The position numbers were made by a program, and so were the translations under genes. Positions 1-11,672 of a stretch of 64,000 nt of DNA are shown piece by piece. The stretch is from contig JALMGJ010000016.1 of the NCBI GenBank assembly GCA_023362775.1, positions 1,247,001 through 1,311,000 of the forward strand. Direction: 5' to 3'. Position 1 is the stretch's first letter; each line of letters opens with the position of its first letter. Origin of the DNA: Charina bottae (Eukaryota > Chordata > Lepidosauria > Squamata > Charinaidae). The notes beneath the pieces were generated by a model. The model was not told the DNA's origin. It did no database searches and worked only from the letters and a program-made list of their open reading frames with translations.

Positions 1-1806
1 CCTACTAGAAAGATGTTATCTATGAACAATGACCTGCCCCTGGGTGGCAATTACTCCTGTGGGACCACTGAGTAGCAAATTTTCACCTTAGAAGACTGAA
101 CACCAAGTAACTAAATAATTTCTCGTATGCCTGAAATGGAAATATTTATTTGTTTCGACCAGATGGATGAAGAACAATTTAGCTGCACCCAATTAAACTT
201 TCCTTCTGTTTCTGTTTTCACAGTAGCAGAGGGAGGTGAGGAGTTCAGATTCATACAGACAAGTTTGCTTTGCCCACCTCGAATCACAATTTTCATGTTT
301 ATTTTGTGACCTTGAAAATATCAGTCCTTGAATTATAACATGCCTATTCCATGCCTTTCCCCTAAACTGCAGGCACCCTAAGCTATGACAAATATCATTT
401 GAAAAAATGAAATAGACTTTTCAAGTTTATACTCTAAATCAAAGTGGCATTCTGTAGTTTCAGTCCTTCTGAACTGACTGCAGGATATTTCATTTTACTG
501 TTGTTTTGTAACAACTTTATAACCCAACTTTTATAAATGTTTTCAGTGCTTTGTGTGCAACAATAGGTATATCTCCAGGGACACAGAATCAGACTCCAGC
601 CATAACTAATAATTAGAGTCTCAATTATATTGCAAAACAAGGATTTCTCTGCTGAAAAAAAGAAAGAGGCAAATGGGAAAACTCAAGGCATGACTATATA
701 CAGAAAATAAAAGCAGCAAATGGCTCATTTGCTTCTTTTCCATTTGCAGAATGTCCATAAAAACGCCAGAAAGATTGATTTTTAGGCAAACACTAACAGT
801 GCACTAAAGTCAAGATTAATTCACAATATTCCTCTTGCAACCTTGCATTTCAGCCACATTTTCAGGGCTGTGCTGATCTGAGGGTGCTTTAATTATAGTA
901 GGAAGAAGACCATTTCATTATTGCATTTAAAGGGAATAGTCTTTTCTCCCCTCCAGTCTCCCACCCCCACCCCTGTGACAATGCAAAGAATGCTGCTGAA
1001 TTAATTCATACAAGAATTGCTTTCTGCAATAATTAAGATTTTATCACCCGGAAAATTCCATGCAGATTGATGAGGTGAACAACACCAGTATGCTGCAGCA
1101 AACTGACCATTGGATAAATTACAATGCAAACCTCCCCCACTATATCTACTGTATATCTACATCTACATCTACATCTATCTCACATGTGTGAACATCTGTA
1201 AAGGAATTTATAATACATCATTTGCCATATCTTTTGATACGCAGCCATCAAATATTGACTGCACTAAGAGTATACTGGCTGTGAAGGCAAGAATAGACAA
1301 AGTCAGAAACAAAGAGCTTCAGACCTGACTGGTCAACTACAACCATTATCCCCAATTTACACAAATGGGAAAAAGAGGTGTAAGATTTCAACCTTGTCTC
1401 TAATATATATATGGCTTGAGTCTTGACTTTATGGTAGCTGCTTTTTTATCATTAATGGCTTTTCTAATATTTGTAATAACATTATCTTACATGCTGTGTC
1501 CTTGAATTTCTTCTGAAAGCCTTCTTGTTTAAGTTGGTAAAGTAGGGACACGGCTTCAGTCATGTGGTTGCAGCCACCATACTGACTTTCTTGATTGTGG
1601 GTTTAGGTATCAGGGTAGGTGAAGCCTGACACTGGCAAATATTTGCTATTGGGGAAAAAATAGGCCAATTGTTAATATATGTAGTCAATATTCACATGAG
1701 AAGGGGAAGAGGATTTATAGGTCTGTATGAATTTCTACCGAATATGAAGTAGTTTGGGATATAAGGAAGAGTACAGTGTCCTTTTTGAGATTTGTGTGCA
1801 TCACAT
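1..1806. other. Intergenic DNA, no gene recognised
   Basis: AT-rich sequence. Open frames are short, overlap on both strands and resemble no family I know. The only local structure is a short degenerate ATCTAC-type run near 1140-1185. Confidence 0.6.
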
Positions 1807-2450
1807 AAAGGTAGTCCTCCCTTAACAACCATTCATTTAGTGATGGTTCAGACTTATGACGATGCTGGAAAAACCAATTTACAACCGGTCCTCACACTTA
1901 TGACCGTCATAGCATCCCCGCAGTCACACGATCACGATTTGGGCACTTGGCAACCGGTTTGCATTTATGACTGTTTCAGAGTTCCGTGGTCACATGATCA
2001 CCATTTTCGACCTTCCCGGCTGGCTTCTGGCAAGCAAAATTAATGGGGAACTACATGATTCACTTAATGACCATGTGGTTCACTTAACACCCACAGTGAT
2101 TCACTTAACGACCGCTCCAAAAAAGGTTGTAAAATCAGGTTGGAGTCACTTAATGAATTTTATTTTATTTTATTTATTTATTTTATGTCCCACCTTTATT
2201 ATTGTTTTTATACATAACTCAAGGCAGCAAACATAGCTAATACTCCTTCCTCCTCCAATTTTCCCCACAACAACAACTCTGTGAGGTGAGTTGGGCTGAG
2301 AGAGAGTGACTGCCCCAAGGTCACCCAGCCAGCTTTCATGCCTAAGGTGGGAATAGAACTCAAAGTCTCCTGGATTCTAGCCCAGCACCTTAACCACTAG
2401 ACCAAACTGGCCCAGAATGCTTCGCTTAGCAACCAAAATTCCAGTCCCAA
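1807..2450 (+). mobile_element. Palindromic non-coding DNA repeat, split by a SINE
   Basis: The segment opens with AAAGGTAGTCCTCCCTTAAC and is full of phrases built on cacttaatgacc and ttatgaccg in both orientations, the pattern of a non-coding repeat with long internal inverted repeats. It breaks at about 2155 and appears to resume at about 2415 (cttcgcttagcaaccaaaatt); the gap is filled by a tRNA-derived SINE. A relative at 44343-44573 ends with the reverse complement of this opening (gaggactaccttta). Similar direct/inverted decanucleotide-rich repeats are common in squamates. The transposon superfamily is not determinable here because no clean TSD is visible. Confidence 0.5.
2156..2414 (-). 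mobile_element. tRNA-derived CORE-type (MIR-like) SINE
   Basis: Read on the minus strand, it starts with a tRNA-like head (tttggtctagtggttaaggt, then gctgggctaga). A CORE-like middle follows (gtgaccttggggcagtcact, then cctcacagagttgttgttgt), then a LINE-type tail (ataataaaggtgggacat) and an A/T-rich end. This order of head, core and tail is that of MIR-like CORE-SINEs. It sits inside the palindromic repeat and so is younger than it. Confidence 0.65.
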
Positions 2451-2494
2451 AGGTGAAGTCCAATCCTATCTAGCTCCATCAAGCAGCATACAAG

Positions 2495-2495
2495 T

Positions 2496-2545
<50 letters not shown>

Positions 2546-2550
2546 TGATG
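2495..2550. repeat. (TAA)n microsatellite ending in (TGA)n
   Basis: About fifteen uninterrupted ataata trinucleotides, changing to gatgatg at the right edge. Confidence 0.95.
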
Positions 2551-2554
2551 CTAT

Positions 2555-2895
2555 TGAACAACTTCAATATGCTGGCGTCCTTTCGGGGGGTCGCCCTCGG
2601 ACCGAAGAAGATCTAGAGAATCCCATGGATGGAGGCTGAGGACGGCGGCAGAGGATGGCGGATCCCGATTGACAACTTCCAGGACGTCAGCAGCCGGGTC
2701 GGAAGCGAGGCATTCTGGGGCATGTAGTTCCAATACCTGCGGAAGAAGAGTCGGTTCCCTCACCCCCTCCCTAATCGTGCGGTACATTGTTAATATATAT
2801 GTGATGTATAATATATATGAATTGCAATGATTGTAAGCCACCTAGAGCCCTCCGTCTAGGGAGGGGATAGGCGGGGTATAAAGACGTAAATAAAA
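2555..2895 (+). mobile_element. 3' end of a CR1/L2-superfamily LINE or dependent SINE
   Basis: The right end reads as a LINE 3' terminus: a cacctagagccctccgtc / agggaggggataggcgg hairpin, then gtataaagacgtaaat and an A run. The same hairpin-plus-tail appears in reverse at 60388-60449. The GC-rich part at 2570-2770 precedes it without an interpretable frame. Confidence 0.45.
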
Positions 2896-2984
2896 AAAAA
2901 AGTGGTGTACCAATCAAACCCTTTTCTGGACCAGAAGGCTCAGATCATGGTCATTAATGCCACTGCCACCGCCGCCACCACCAG

Positions 2985-3090
2985 TTGAGTTGCTGCAATG
3001 TGCTCTTGACCATTCAGAAGCTGCAATTGGTTCAGAATGCAGCAGTGTGGGTAGTTATCGATGTATAAGGTGGCTCCCGGGATAAGACGG
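2985..3090 (+). mobile_element. Old L2-clade LINE fragment
   Basis: The stretch from gctgcaatgtgctcttga through aagctgcaattggttcagaa to tgcagcagtgtgggtagtt is a diverged version of the region downstream of the L2 reverse transcriptase. It compares with 6085-6180, where the same order encodes CNALYMG and [14 protein letters not shown]. No frame survives. Confidence 0.55.
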
Positions 3091-3129
3091 ACTCGTATAT
3101 TTTATATCTGGACTCCACTATTGGAATTA

Positions 3130-6100
3130 ATTAAGATTGTTCCAATAGTGTTGTAGCTTGCTGGTTACTTGAAGGACAACCATCCCCAATGTCAGGGTGG
3201 CAGAAAATTGTGGGGTCTCTTGTGTGAGTGTGGTTCCCCCCCATGAGTGAGAGTCGTGGGAGGGGCTCCAGGACTGTATGTGTTTGTGAGAGTACCTAAC
3301 CCTGAGTGGGAGACAGGGTAGGTAGGAGTGACTGTTTGCCCCTTTGTGGCTAGTGAGAGAGGCCACAGGGGGCATAGTGAGTGATTGTATGCTGAACGGA
3401 AGGGGCGGTTGGGGCTTGCCAGCGCCGAGAGCTTTGGTTGGTTGCGCTGGTGGCCTACGACTGCCCAGGAAGATTGAGAGTGAAAGGATGGATGTATGGA
3501 AGAGACCCCCACTTAGACACAGGTTTTTGAGGGATCTGGGAGTGGAGGCGACCGGATCAGGAAACTCTGGGGACTATAATGTGGGCAATCCAATTGAGGT
3601 GGTGACGGGCAGGAGATATTGTGACGGGAACCGGAAGACAGGCCATCTTTGGGGAAGGTGCCCCTGGTGTTTAGTACTGGTGGTGCATTCCAGTCCTCCG
3701 AGTTCAACCCCAGGTTCTGGACAGCAGATCCTTCAGGGCCCCAGTTTTCTACTGCTACTGCTCAACGCCAGGTCAGTAAACAACAAAGCCCCTCTCATAA
3801 GTGAAATAATCACGGAGAGAGGGGCTGACCTGGCGTGTATTACTGAAACCTGGCTGGGCCCAGAGGGAGGGGTAGCCCTCTCGGAAATGTGCCCAGCCGG
3901 ATTTCAGGTGTTGCACCAGCTGAGAGACTGGGGTAGGGGAGGAGGGGTGGCAGTTATCATCAGAGAGTCTTTGATGGCTTTCAGGGGCCTTGCTCCACAA
4001 GGATCCGGATGTGAGACCCTGTTTTTCAAGTTGGGTGCCCGAGAACAGTTGGGAGTGTTGCTATTGTACCAGCCTTCCTGCTGTGTAGCAACCTCCCTGC
4101 CTGAGCTACTGGAGGCCATCTCAGGGTTGGCGGTGGAGTTCCCCAGGCTTATGGTCCTGGGGGATTTTAACTTGCCATCCCTGGGGCGTGCCTCGGAAGT
4201 TACATTGGCAGCCATGGGCCTGTCCCAGATTATTCAGGACCTGACTCGAGACAGTGGACTCACTCCGGATTTGGTTTTCTTGTCAGAACAATGGCAAAGT
4301 GACCTGAGGGGAAAGTTAGAACTATCCCCGTTGTCATGGTCAGATCACGTCCTGATATCTCTAAGATTCTCTTATGCTGCCCCACTCCGCAGGGAGGCAG
4401 GACCTATTCGATTGGTCCGCCCCCGGTGACTTACGGACCCAATGAGGTTTCAGAGGGAGCTGGTGGTAATACCCGATGATCTGCTGCACGGTCCAGCAGA
4501 GGCACTGGCTGCAACCCGGAATAGGGAGGCAGCCGGTGCATGGACAGGACCACGCTGATGCGACCTCTCCAGCCCCATTTGACCCAACACTCCCTGTGGT
4601 TTACGGAGGAGTTGAGGGTCTTGAAGAGGGTGAAGAGACATCTAGAGTGCCGCTGGAGAAAGACGAAGGCGGAATCGGACCGAACACAATCTAGAGCCTC
4701 TACAAAGGCCCACATTGTGGCAGTAACAGCAGCGAAACGTGAATATTTCTCCCCTCTTATTGCATCTGCAGAATGCCATCCGACGGCCTTGTTCAAGATT
4801 ACTCATCACTCTTGGGTAGGGTGGTACCGACCACCCACCTGCAGGGCCGTGCGGAAGAATTTGCTGAGCATCTGCAGGATAAAATCACTCGGATTCGGTC
4901 TAAGTTGGACTCCATGTGTGAAATGCAGTCTGGGGAGATGCCGGGAGAGTGGTCTTGCCCTATTATCTGGGAACGATTTGATCCTGTTGGACCTAAGGAA
5001 GTGGACAGGATCCTCTGAATTGTTAATTCCACCACATGTTATTTGGATCCCTGCCCTTCCTGGCTGGTAAAATCAGCCAGGGAGGTGACATGTGGATAGG
5101 TCCAGGCTATGATTAATACATCCTTGTTGGAGGCGGTGGTTCCAACTGCCTTCAAGGAGGAACTGGTACACCCCCTCCTCAAGAAGCCATCCCTGGACCC
5201 TACCATCCTGGACAATTTTCGTCCAGTCCCCCACCTTCCCTTTTTGGGAAAGGTGGTTGAGAAAGTGGTGGCGTTGCAACTTCAGAGGACCCTGGATGAA
5301 GCGGATTATCTAGACCCTTTCCAGTCAGGTTTCAGGCCGGGATATGGGATGGAGACTGCATTGGTCGCGCTTACGGATGATCTCTGGCGGGAGCGGGATG
5401 GAGGTAGTGCATCCATCCTGGCTCTCTTGGATCTCTCATCAGCTTTTGATACCATCGACCATGGTATCCTTTTTGGGTGGCTTAGGGAGTTGGGGGTGGG
5501 CGGCGTAGTTTTACACTGGTTCACCTACTTCCTCCAGAGTCGCTCCCAGTCGGTGGTGATAGGGGAGGAGAGATCCAGCCCACGAATGCTCCTGTGTGGG
5601 GTGCCGCAGGGTTCAGTTCTCTCTCCTCTCCTATTCAACATCTACATGAAACCACTGGGTGAGGTCATCCGACACCATGGGATGAGGTATCATCAGTATG
5701 CTGATGATACTCAATTGTATATCTCCATCCCAGGTGAAGTAAGTGATGCTGTGACCACCCTGTCCCAGTGCCTGGGGGCTGTGAGGGCCTGGATGGGGAA
5801 CAACAGCCTTCAATTGAACCCTAGCAAGACCGAGTGGCTGTGGATTGATGGCTTAGTGTCTTCTGGGAAATTATCATATTTGGTCCTCGATGGGGTAGCA
5901 CTGCCCCATTCGGAACCGGTGCGGAACTTGGGGGTCCTTCTAGACTCACGACTCCTGCTCAAAGAGCAGGTGGTAGTCGTGGCTAGGAGGGCTTTTGCAG
6001 AACTTCGGTTGGTACGCCAGTTATGCCCATTCCTGGATCGCGATACCCTCTGAACAGTCACTCATGCTCTCGTCATCTCCCATGTAGATTATTGCAATGC

Positions 6101-6780
6101 GCTCTACATGGGGCTACCCGTGAAGACTATCCGGAAGCTACAGCTGGTGCAGAATGCGGCCGTGCGAGCAATTTTGGGTGTGCCAAGATCTGCACATATA
6201 ACACCTTTGCTCCGCAAGCTGCATTGGGTGCCGGTTTGCTTCCAGGTACAATTCAAGGTGTTGGTTATCACCTTTAAAGCCCTACATGGCATGGGGCCAG
6301 AATACCTGAGGGACTTTCTTATCCCCATTTTATCGACCCGCCCCACCCGGTCATTCAGAGAGGGCCTGCTACAAGCCCCATCAATTAGAGAGTGTCATCT
6401 GATGGGGTCTAGGAGACGGGCCTTCTCTGTGGTGACACCTACACTATGGAACACCTTGCCCCCAGAGTTGAGAAAGATCTCCTCCCTCCCGACCTTTAGG
6501 AAAAAACTGAAGACCTGGTTCTGCCGCCTGGCATGGGAAGAAGGAAAGGATAGTTTCTCATGGGGGTGGCTAATCTCTTAATCTTATAATGTCCTTCCTT
6601 TATTAATTCTATCTTCCATCTGGATTTATAATTATTTATTACATGTACTATATAATTGATGTTTTATATTTTATATTCTATTTTAATTTATTTTACTGTA
6701 AACCGCCCAGAGTTCCCCGTTGGGGGAGATGGGCAGTCATATAAACAAACAAACAAACAAACAAACAAACAAATAAATAA
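3130..6780 (+). mobile_element. L2-clade LINE, near full length (copy a)
   Basis: About 3.65 kb in plus orientation: a GC-rich 5' region, an endonuclease and reverse transcriptase reading frame, and a 3' UTR ending in the hairpin aaccgcccagagttccccgt / tgggggagatgggcagt followed by (AAAC)n and (AAAT)n at 6741-6780. Its 5' region is shared with the minus-strand L2 at 51.9-55.3 kb; both have a ctagtgagagaggcca block. L2 is a CR1-superfamily LINE common in lizards. The frame is broken at several points, so the copy is dead. The exact 5' border is uncertain and I could not identify a TSD. Confidence 0.8.
3344..6581 (+). pseudogene. L2 ORF2: endonuclease-reverse transcriptase, broken
   Basis: The protein would nick target DNA and copy the LINE RNA. 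At 3750-4429 an apurinic-type endonuclease shows LNARSVNNK, ITETWL, a GDFNLPS catalytic block and SDHVLISLRF. After two frame changes (between 4430-4540 and 5000-5109), the reverse transcriptase at 5109-6053 shows LLDLSSAFDTIDHGIL, GVPQGSVLSPLLFNIYM and the catalytic YADDTQLYIS. A stop at 6051-6053 reads as CGA changed to TGA; the same frame resumes with [22 protein letters not shown] and a C-terminal block to 6581. The endonuclease wording (NARSxxNK) favours L2 over CR1 proper. No functional product is expected. Confidence 0.8.
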
Positions 6781-6789
6781 AATCACAGT

Positions 6790-7265
6790 ATGCCAATAAA
6801 ACACCACTACTTTGTGAGATGCACTAGTTCCCAATAGGCTTCTAAGTGCAATTCAATGTGCTGGTTATCACTTATAGAGCCCTACATGGTACAGGAGTAC
6901 ATATGTTATTTGTAAGACTGTCTATCTCCAGTTATATGTTACCATCCCACACACTCTTCCAGGTTGGGCATGCTCCAGGTTCCTTCTTTGTACCAATGTC
7001 ATCTGGTTGGACCCAGGAAGTGTACCTTTTCTATGACAATAACCACCATCTGAAATTATCTCCCCACCCTCCACCCTCACCCCCAGATTTGATTGGCCCT
7101 GACCTTGCTAGCCTTTTGGACGGCATTAAAAACCTGGTTTTTCCTCTGGAGATTTGAGCCAGGATGTTAGATGTGCCCATATTGGGAGATGGTATGATGC
7201 CATTTTCATACCTTCTTTTATAAGGAGGTTATACCTTCTTTTGGAAAGGACTGCCTGAACAAGAA
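6790..7265 (+). mobile_element. Older L2 3' fragment, left half
   Basis: Reads cttctaagtgcaattcaatg, ctggttatcac and agccctacatggtacagga, matching the L2 end-of-ORF block [18 protein letters not shown] seen at 6243-6296. It is much more degraded than copy a. It is cut at about 7265 by the RTE-like LINE; its likely 3' tail is at 10305-10420, so this L2 predates that LINE. Confidence 0.6.
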
Positions 7266-7268
7266 TGA

Positions 7269-10241
7269 CGAATACATGGGGTAGGCTTTGCTATCAAAAA
7301 CGACCTTGTGAAGCTCTTGTCAGAAGTTCCCACTGGGATTAACGAACAACTCTCAACTCTCCAAATAAAACTCGCCAAAAACCAACAGGCAACTATCCTA
7401 AGTGCTTACGCACCAACACTAGATGCAGATGAGGATATTAAGGAAAAATTTTATACCCAGCTGGACACCATCTTATCAGAGATACAAAAGGAGGATAAAA
7501 TTATCCTCCTGGGCAATTTCAATGCAAGAGTTGGGCGTGACTTTGATTTGTGGCCAGGGATCATTGGGAAAGAAGGAGTTGACAACAGCAACATGAATGG
7601 AATCTTACTTCTGACTAAATGTGCAGAGCATAACCTTGTCATTACTAACACACTCTTTCGCCAGAAAAATAAATTTAAAACATCATGGAAGCACCCACGG
7701 TCGAAGCACTGGCATCTTTTAGATTATGTAATTGTCTGTGATAGAGATCGCCGTGTTGTACTTCTCACCAGAGCCATGATGAGCGCCGATGACTGCTGGA
7801 CAGACCATCAATTAATTTGATCCACAATGGCCATAAAGATTGTCCCTCATCGTAGGCTCCAAGGAAGAAAACCAAGGCATAAAATGAATACACTGGCCCT
7901 TCAAGATTCTATTAAACGAGCTTGCTTTCAATCAACTCTCAAGGAACATCTGCCTATGGAACTTCCTGAAAACGTTGAGGAACACTCAGTTAAATTGAAG
8001 ACTTCTATTATTTCAGCCTGTGAACAAACTATCGGATACCAGACTAAGAGACATCAAGACTGGTTTGATGAGAACGATAGTGAGATTGAACATATTATTG
8101 ACAAGAAAAGGAAAGCCTTCCGGATATGGCAAAAAGATATTAACTGTGCCGTTAAGGAAAAAATCTACGCCAGTGCAAAGGCAGAAGTCCAAAGAAGAAA
8201 TAGAGAACTTAAGAACATATGGTGGATAAAAAAAGCCCAAGAAACCCAACATTTTGCAGATGCTCATGATGCACAGGGCTTTTTTAATGCCATAAAGGCC
8301 ATCTATGGACCAACAAACCATGGTACAAATCCCTTACGCTCAATAGATGGTGCTAAACTTCTAAAGGACAAAGAGTCTATTGCACTGCGCTGGAAAGAGC
8401 ATTACTACAATCTCCTTAATCGTCACTCTACTGTGGCTGATGAAGTCTTCTTGCAAATCCCACAAAAACAAATAAGAAATGAGCTTGCAGTACCCCCTAG
8501 TTTGGAGGAAGTCAGTAAAGCCACTAAACAAATGAAAAATAACAAAGCTAGTGGACCTGATGGGATTCCTGCTGAAGTCTTTAAAGAAGGCAGGCCTGAA
8601 CTTACACAACAACTTCATAAGCTCATCGAAAAAATCTGGATGAGGGAGGAGATTCCAGCAGACTTTAGGGATGCCATAATTATCACTCTCTTTAAAAAGG
8701 GTGATAGAACAGACTGTGGAAACTATCGAGGCATCTCCCTTCTAGCCACAGCAGGCAAAATCCTGGCAAAGATCATCACAAACCGTCTCCTATCTGTATC
8801 AGAAGACATCCTCCCTGAAACGCAAAATTGCTTCCGCCCTTCCAAGGGAACAGTGGATATGATCTTCACTGCACGACAGCTTCAAGAAAAATGCAAGGAG
8901 CAAAACCGCCCTCCGTACATAGTGTTTATTGATCTGACTAAAGCTTTTGATACTGTAAATCGTACTGCTCTCTGGACCATCCTTCTGAAAATCGGATGCC
9001 CTGATAAATTTGTGAACATCTTGTAGCTACTCCATGACGACATGATGGCAACAATCCTGAATAACAATGGCTCTCAAAGCGATCCATTTAAAGTGGAATC
9101 CGGCGTTAAACAGGGATGTGTTATTGCTCCAACCTTATTCGCTATCTTCATCGGTATGATTATACACCTTGTTGAAGAGAAACTTCCTACTAGTGTAGAA
9201 ATTATATATCGAACAGATGGAAAGCTTTTTAATCTTAGTAGGCTGAAAGCAAAAAATAAGGTAATTACAACTTCTGTTATAGAACTTCAATATGCTGATG
9301 ATAATGTAGTCTGTGCACACTCCGAGGAAGATCTTCAAACTATCCTAAACATCTTTGCAGAAGCATATGAAAAGCTCGGCCTCTCGATTAACATTAAAAA
9401 AACCAAAGTGCTTTACCAGCAAGTTCGAACCAATCCCTCCGCAGCGCCATCAATCCAGCTTAATGGTGTGTCACTAGAAAATGTCGACCACTTTTCTTAT
9501 CTTGGCAGCCATCTATCTACAAAAGCCGACATCAACGCTGAAATTCAGCATCGCCTGAGCTCTGTGAGTGTAGCTTTCTCCCGAATGAAGCGTAGAGTGT
9601 TTAAGGATTGGGACATTCGCAGGGAGACCAAAATGCTTGTTTACAAAGCCATTGTACTACCAACCCTTCTGTACGCCTGTGAAACATGGACCCTCTACAA
9701 ACGCCACCTCCAACTTCTTGAAAGATTCCATCAACGCTGCCTCCGAAAAATTCTGCAAATTACTTGGGAAGATAGGCGGACTAATGTTAGTGTATTAGAA
9801 GAAGCGAAAACCACCAGCATTGAAACAATGATCATCCAACATCAACTTCGCTGGACCGGCCATGTTGTTCGAATGCCTGACCATCGTCTTCCAAAGCAGC
9901 TACTTTACTCCCAACTTAAGAATGGAAAACGGAATATTGGTGGATAGCAAAAGAGATTCAAAGACACTCTCAAAGCTAATTTAAAAAAATGTAATATCAA
10001 CATTGAGAACTGAGAAGCCCTAACTCATGAGCGTTTCAATTGGAGGTCAGCCTTTATTAATGGTGCTATGGACTTTGAAGAAGCACGAGTACAGGGTGAA
10101 AAGGAGAAAAGAGCTAAAAGGAAGGCACGTCAGGCAAACCCTCATCATGACCGTCTCCCACCCGGAAACCTATGCCCTCACTGTGGGAGGTTGTGCGGAT
10201 CCAGAATTGGCCTTTATAGCCACTTATGGATCCACTGTTAA
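7269..10241 (+). pseudogene. RTE-like endonuclease-reverse transcriptase, one frame with four stops
   Basis: One reading frame runs from 7269 to a terminal TAA at 10239-10241. Endonuclease at 7269-7830: GNFNARVG, LLDYVIV and TDHQLI. Reverse transcriptase at about 8480-9420: KNNKASGPDGIPAEVFKEG, YRGISLLATAGKI, FIDLTKAFDTVN, GVKQGCVIAPTLF and the catalytic ELQYADDNVV. A thumb/C-terminal part follows (LPTLLYACETW, RWTGHVVRM), and near the end there is a C2H2-like finger, CPHCGRLCGSRIGLYSHLWIH. Premature stops are at 7818 (TGA), 9024 (TAG), 9945 (TAG) and 10011 (TGA). All four are explicable as C-to-T or G-to-A changes, and there is no net indel in about 2.97 kb. This suggests a fairly young, point-mutated copy. 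No active protein is expected. Confidence 0.8.
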
Positions 10242-10300
10242 AATTTTACCATTGGAAGACAATCTTACTCGGCTACGAGTGATCTCCAATGATGATGATG
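7269..10300 (+). mobile_element. RTE-like LINE with C-terminal zinc finger, 5'-truncated
   Basis: A non-LTR retrotransposon of a different family from the L2 copies. It starts within the endonuclease (first recognisable residues RIHGVGFAIKN) and ends with a short (GAT)n run at 10292-10305, a simple-repeat tail as seen in RTE-type LINEs. It lies between two parts of an older L2 3' end. The clade is uncertain: the overall protein resembles endonuclease-reverse transcriptases of fish and reptiles grouped near RTE, but I cannot separate RTE from related clades by eye. Confidence 0.75.
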
Positions 10301-10304
10301 ATGC

Positions 10305-10420
10305 CATTGCATGTCTTTTAAAAATGTTAAATGTATTATTGGGGTTTTTGTGTTTTGTTAGCCTCCTAGAGTGCTTTGGGAAGTGGGTGGCCGTATAAAT
10401 TAATTAAATAAATAAATGTG
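10305..10420 (+). mobile_element. LINE 3' tail, probable right half of the older L2 fragment
   Basis: Shows tagcctcctagagtgctttg, ggaagtgggtggccgtataa and an AATAAATAAA run, the usual L2/CR1-superfamily 3' hairpin and tail. With 6790-7265 it forms one older element interrupted by the RTE-like LINE. Confidence 0.5.
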
Positions 10421-11180
10421 TGGAGTGTGATGGGGAAGGCAGATAACGGTCTTAAGGAAGATGCTGATAGCCTTTATAAGTCCACTAGCCAAGAGGATAT
10501 CCTACTCAAGGACCACTTTTTATTGTAGTGGAACCAAAATGCCCAATCTATCTTCTGGAACCTCAGTAACGAATCAGCAACATGCCCATACAGAGACAAA
10601 GAGTCAGAGACCCAGTATCTAAATACTTAGACATGCAAATACAGTATGTTGGATGTCATGGAATTTTACTCATGAAAAGGAAGCATGATCCAGACCATAG
10701 TCCTATTGTAAATCAACAACAATCCAAACAGGCAGTAAGAAGAAAGATGTTTTATGATTTTTTTCATTAGAAAAGTTAGCGTGAACCTCTCTGCAGCTAT
10801 GTATCCTAAATTTACCATGGTTTCTCTCTGCCAAATTCCAGAGGTAAATATGCTTGCAGTTCCATCTAATTCTCTCCCAAAAGGACAACATTGCAGGCAT
10901 CTTTCTTTAAAAAGCCACACGTTTATCAGAACCCAACTCCAAAACCCATTCTTTTATTCCAGGGAATTAGATATGTTTCAGCCTCTCAGAAGTATAGAAT
11001 ATGCATGCTTAAAAGGAAAAAGAACCACCCAAAATTACAGCTTTTTATTGTTTTCTCAAGGTAGTCAGTTGGAGGCTGGACTATCATTTTAGACTGGGCT
11101 TTGAGTCAAATCTAGCAGTCTACATTTCAGTCCCAGTCAATTTAGCCTTTTTTCTAGAATGCCCAAACTGTGTGCTCTCA
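10421..11180. other. Unassigned sequence
   Basis: No gene, RNA or repeat family recognised. Short frames on both strands overlap each other and look random. Confidence 0.5.
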
Positions 11181-11184
11181 TTCA

Positions 11185-11530
11185 TGACTCCCCAACCCCC
11201 AACCCCAGTTCTTCAGTTCTTCTTTAAAGCTCTACATGGCACAGGGCCAGGTTACTTGTGGGACTGCCTCTCCCTAAGGGTATCTGCCCATCCTACTAGA
11301 TTAGATAGGGTGGGTGAGCTCCAGGTCCCCTCCCTTAAATGTAGCAATCTGATGGGACCTCAGAAGCCTGCCTTCTCAGTGGCCACCCCAGTCCTTTGGA
11401 ATAGCCTCCCACCGGAGATCAGAGGGATCCCTACCCTGTTAGGCTTCTTGAGAGCTGTGAAGAGCTGGCTCTTCCCCCAAGCAGTTTGGTCTGGTGCCTG
11501 GGGGGAAGGCCATATAAGTCCAATAACTAA
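11185..11530 (+). mobile_element. L2-clade LINE 3' fragment
   Basis: Encodes the L2 C-terminal block in recognisable form: FFKALHGTGPGYLWDCL, then GPQKPAFSVATPVLWNSLPP, then a leucine/tryptophan-rich end. It matches 6270-6560 of copy a. The usual 3' hairpin is missing; a tetranucleotide repeat begins exactly where the LINE tail should be. Confidence 0.75.
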
Positions 11531-11531
11531 C

Positions 11532-11595
<64 letters not shown>

Positions 11596-11596
11596 C

Positions 11597-11636
<40 letters not shown>

Positions 11637-11672
11637 CGACCGACCGACCGACCGACCGACCGACCGACCGAC
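11531..11672. repeat. Compound (TAGA)n(CAGA)n(CCGA)n microsatellite
   Basis: About 16 TAGA units, a short mixed zone, about 9 CAGA units, then about 10 CCGA units. Each block differs from the next by one transition or transversion in the unit. It abuts an L2 3' fragment and may have grown from its simple-repeat tail. Confidence 0.95.

Noticed and set aside
3344..4429. A 361-residue intact gene
   Set aside because: It carries the LINE endonuclease blocks and is followed in broken frames by L2 reverse transcriptase.
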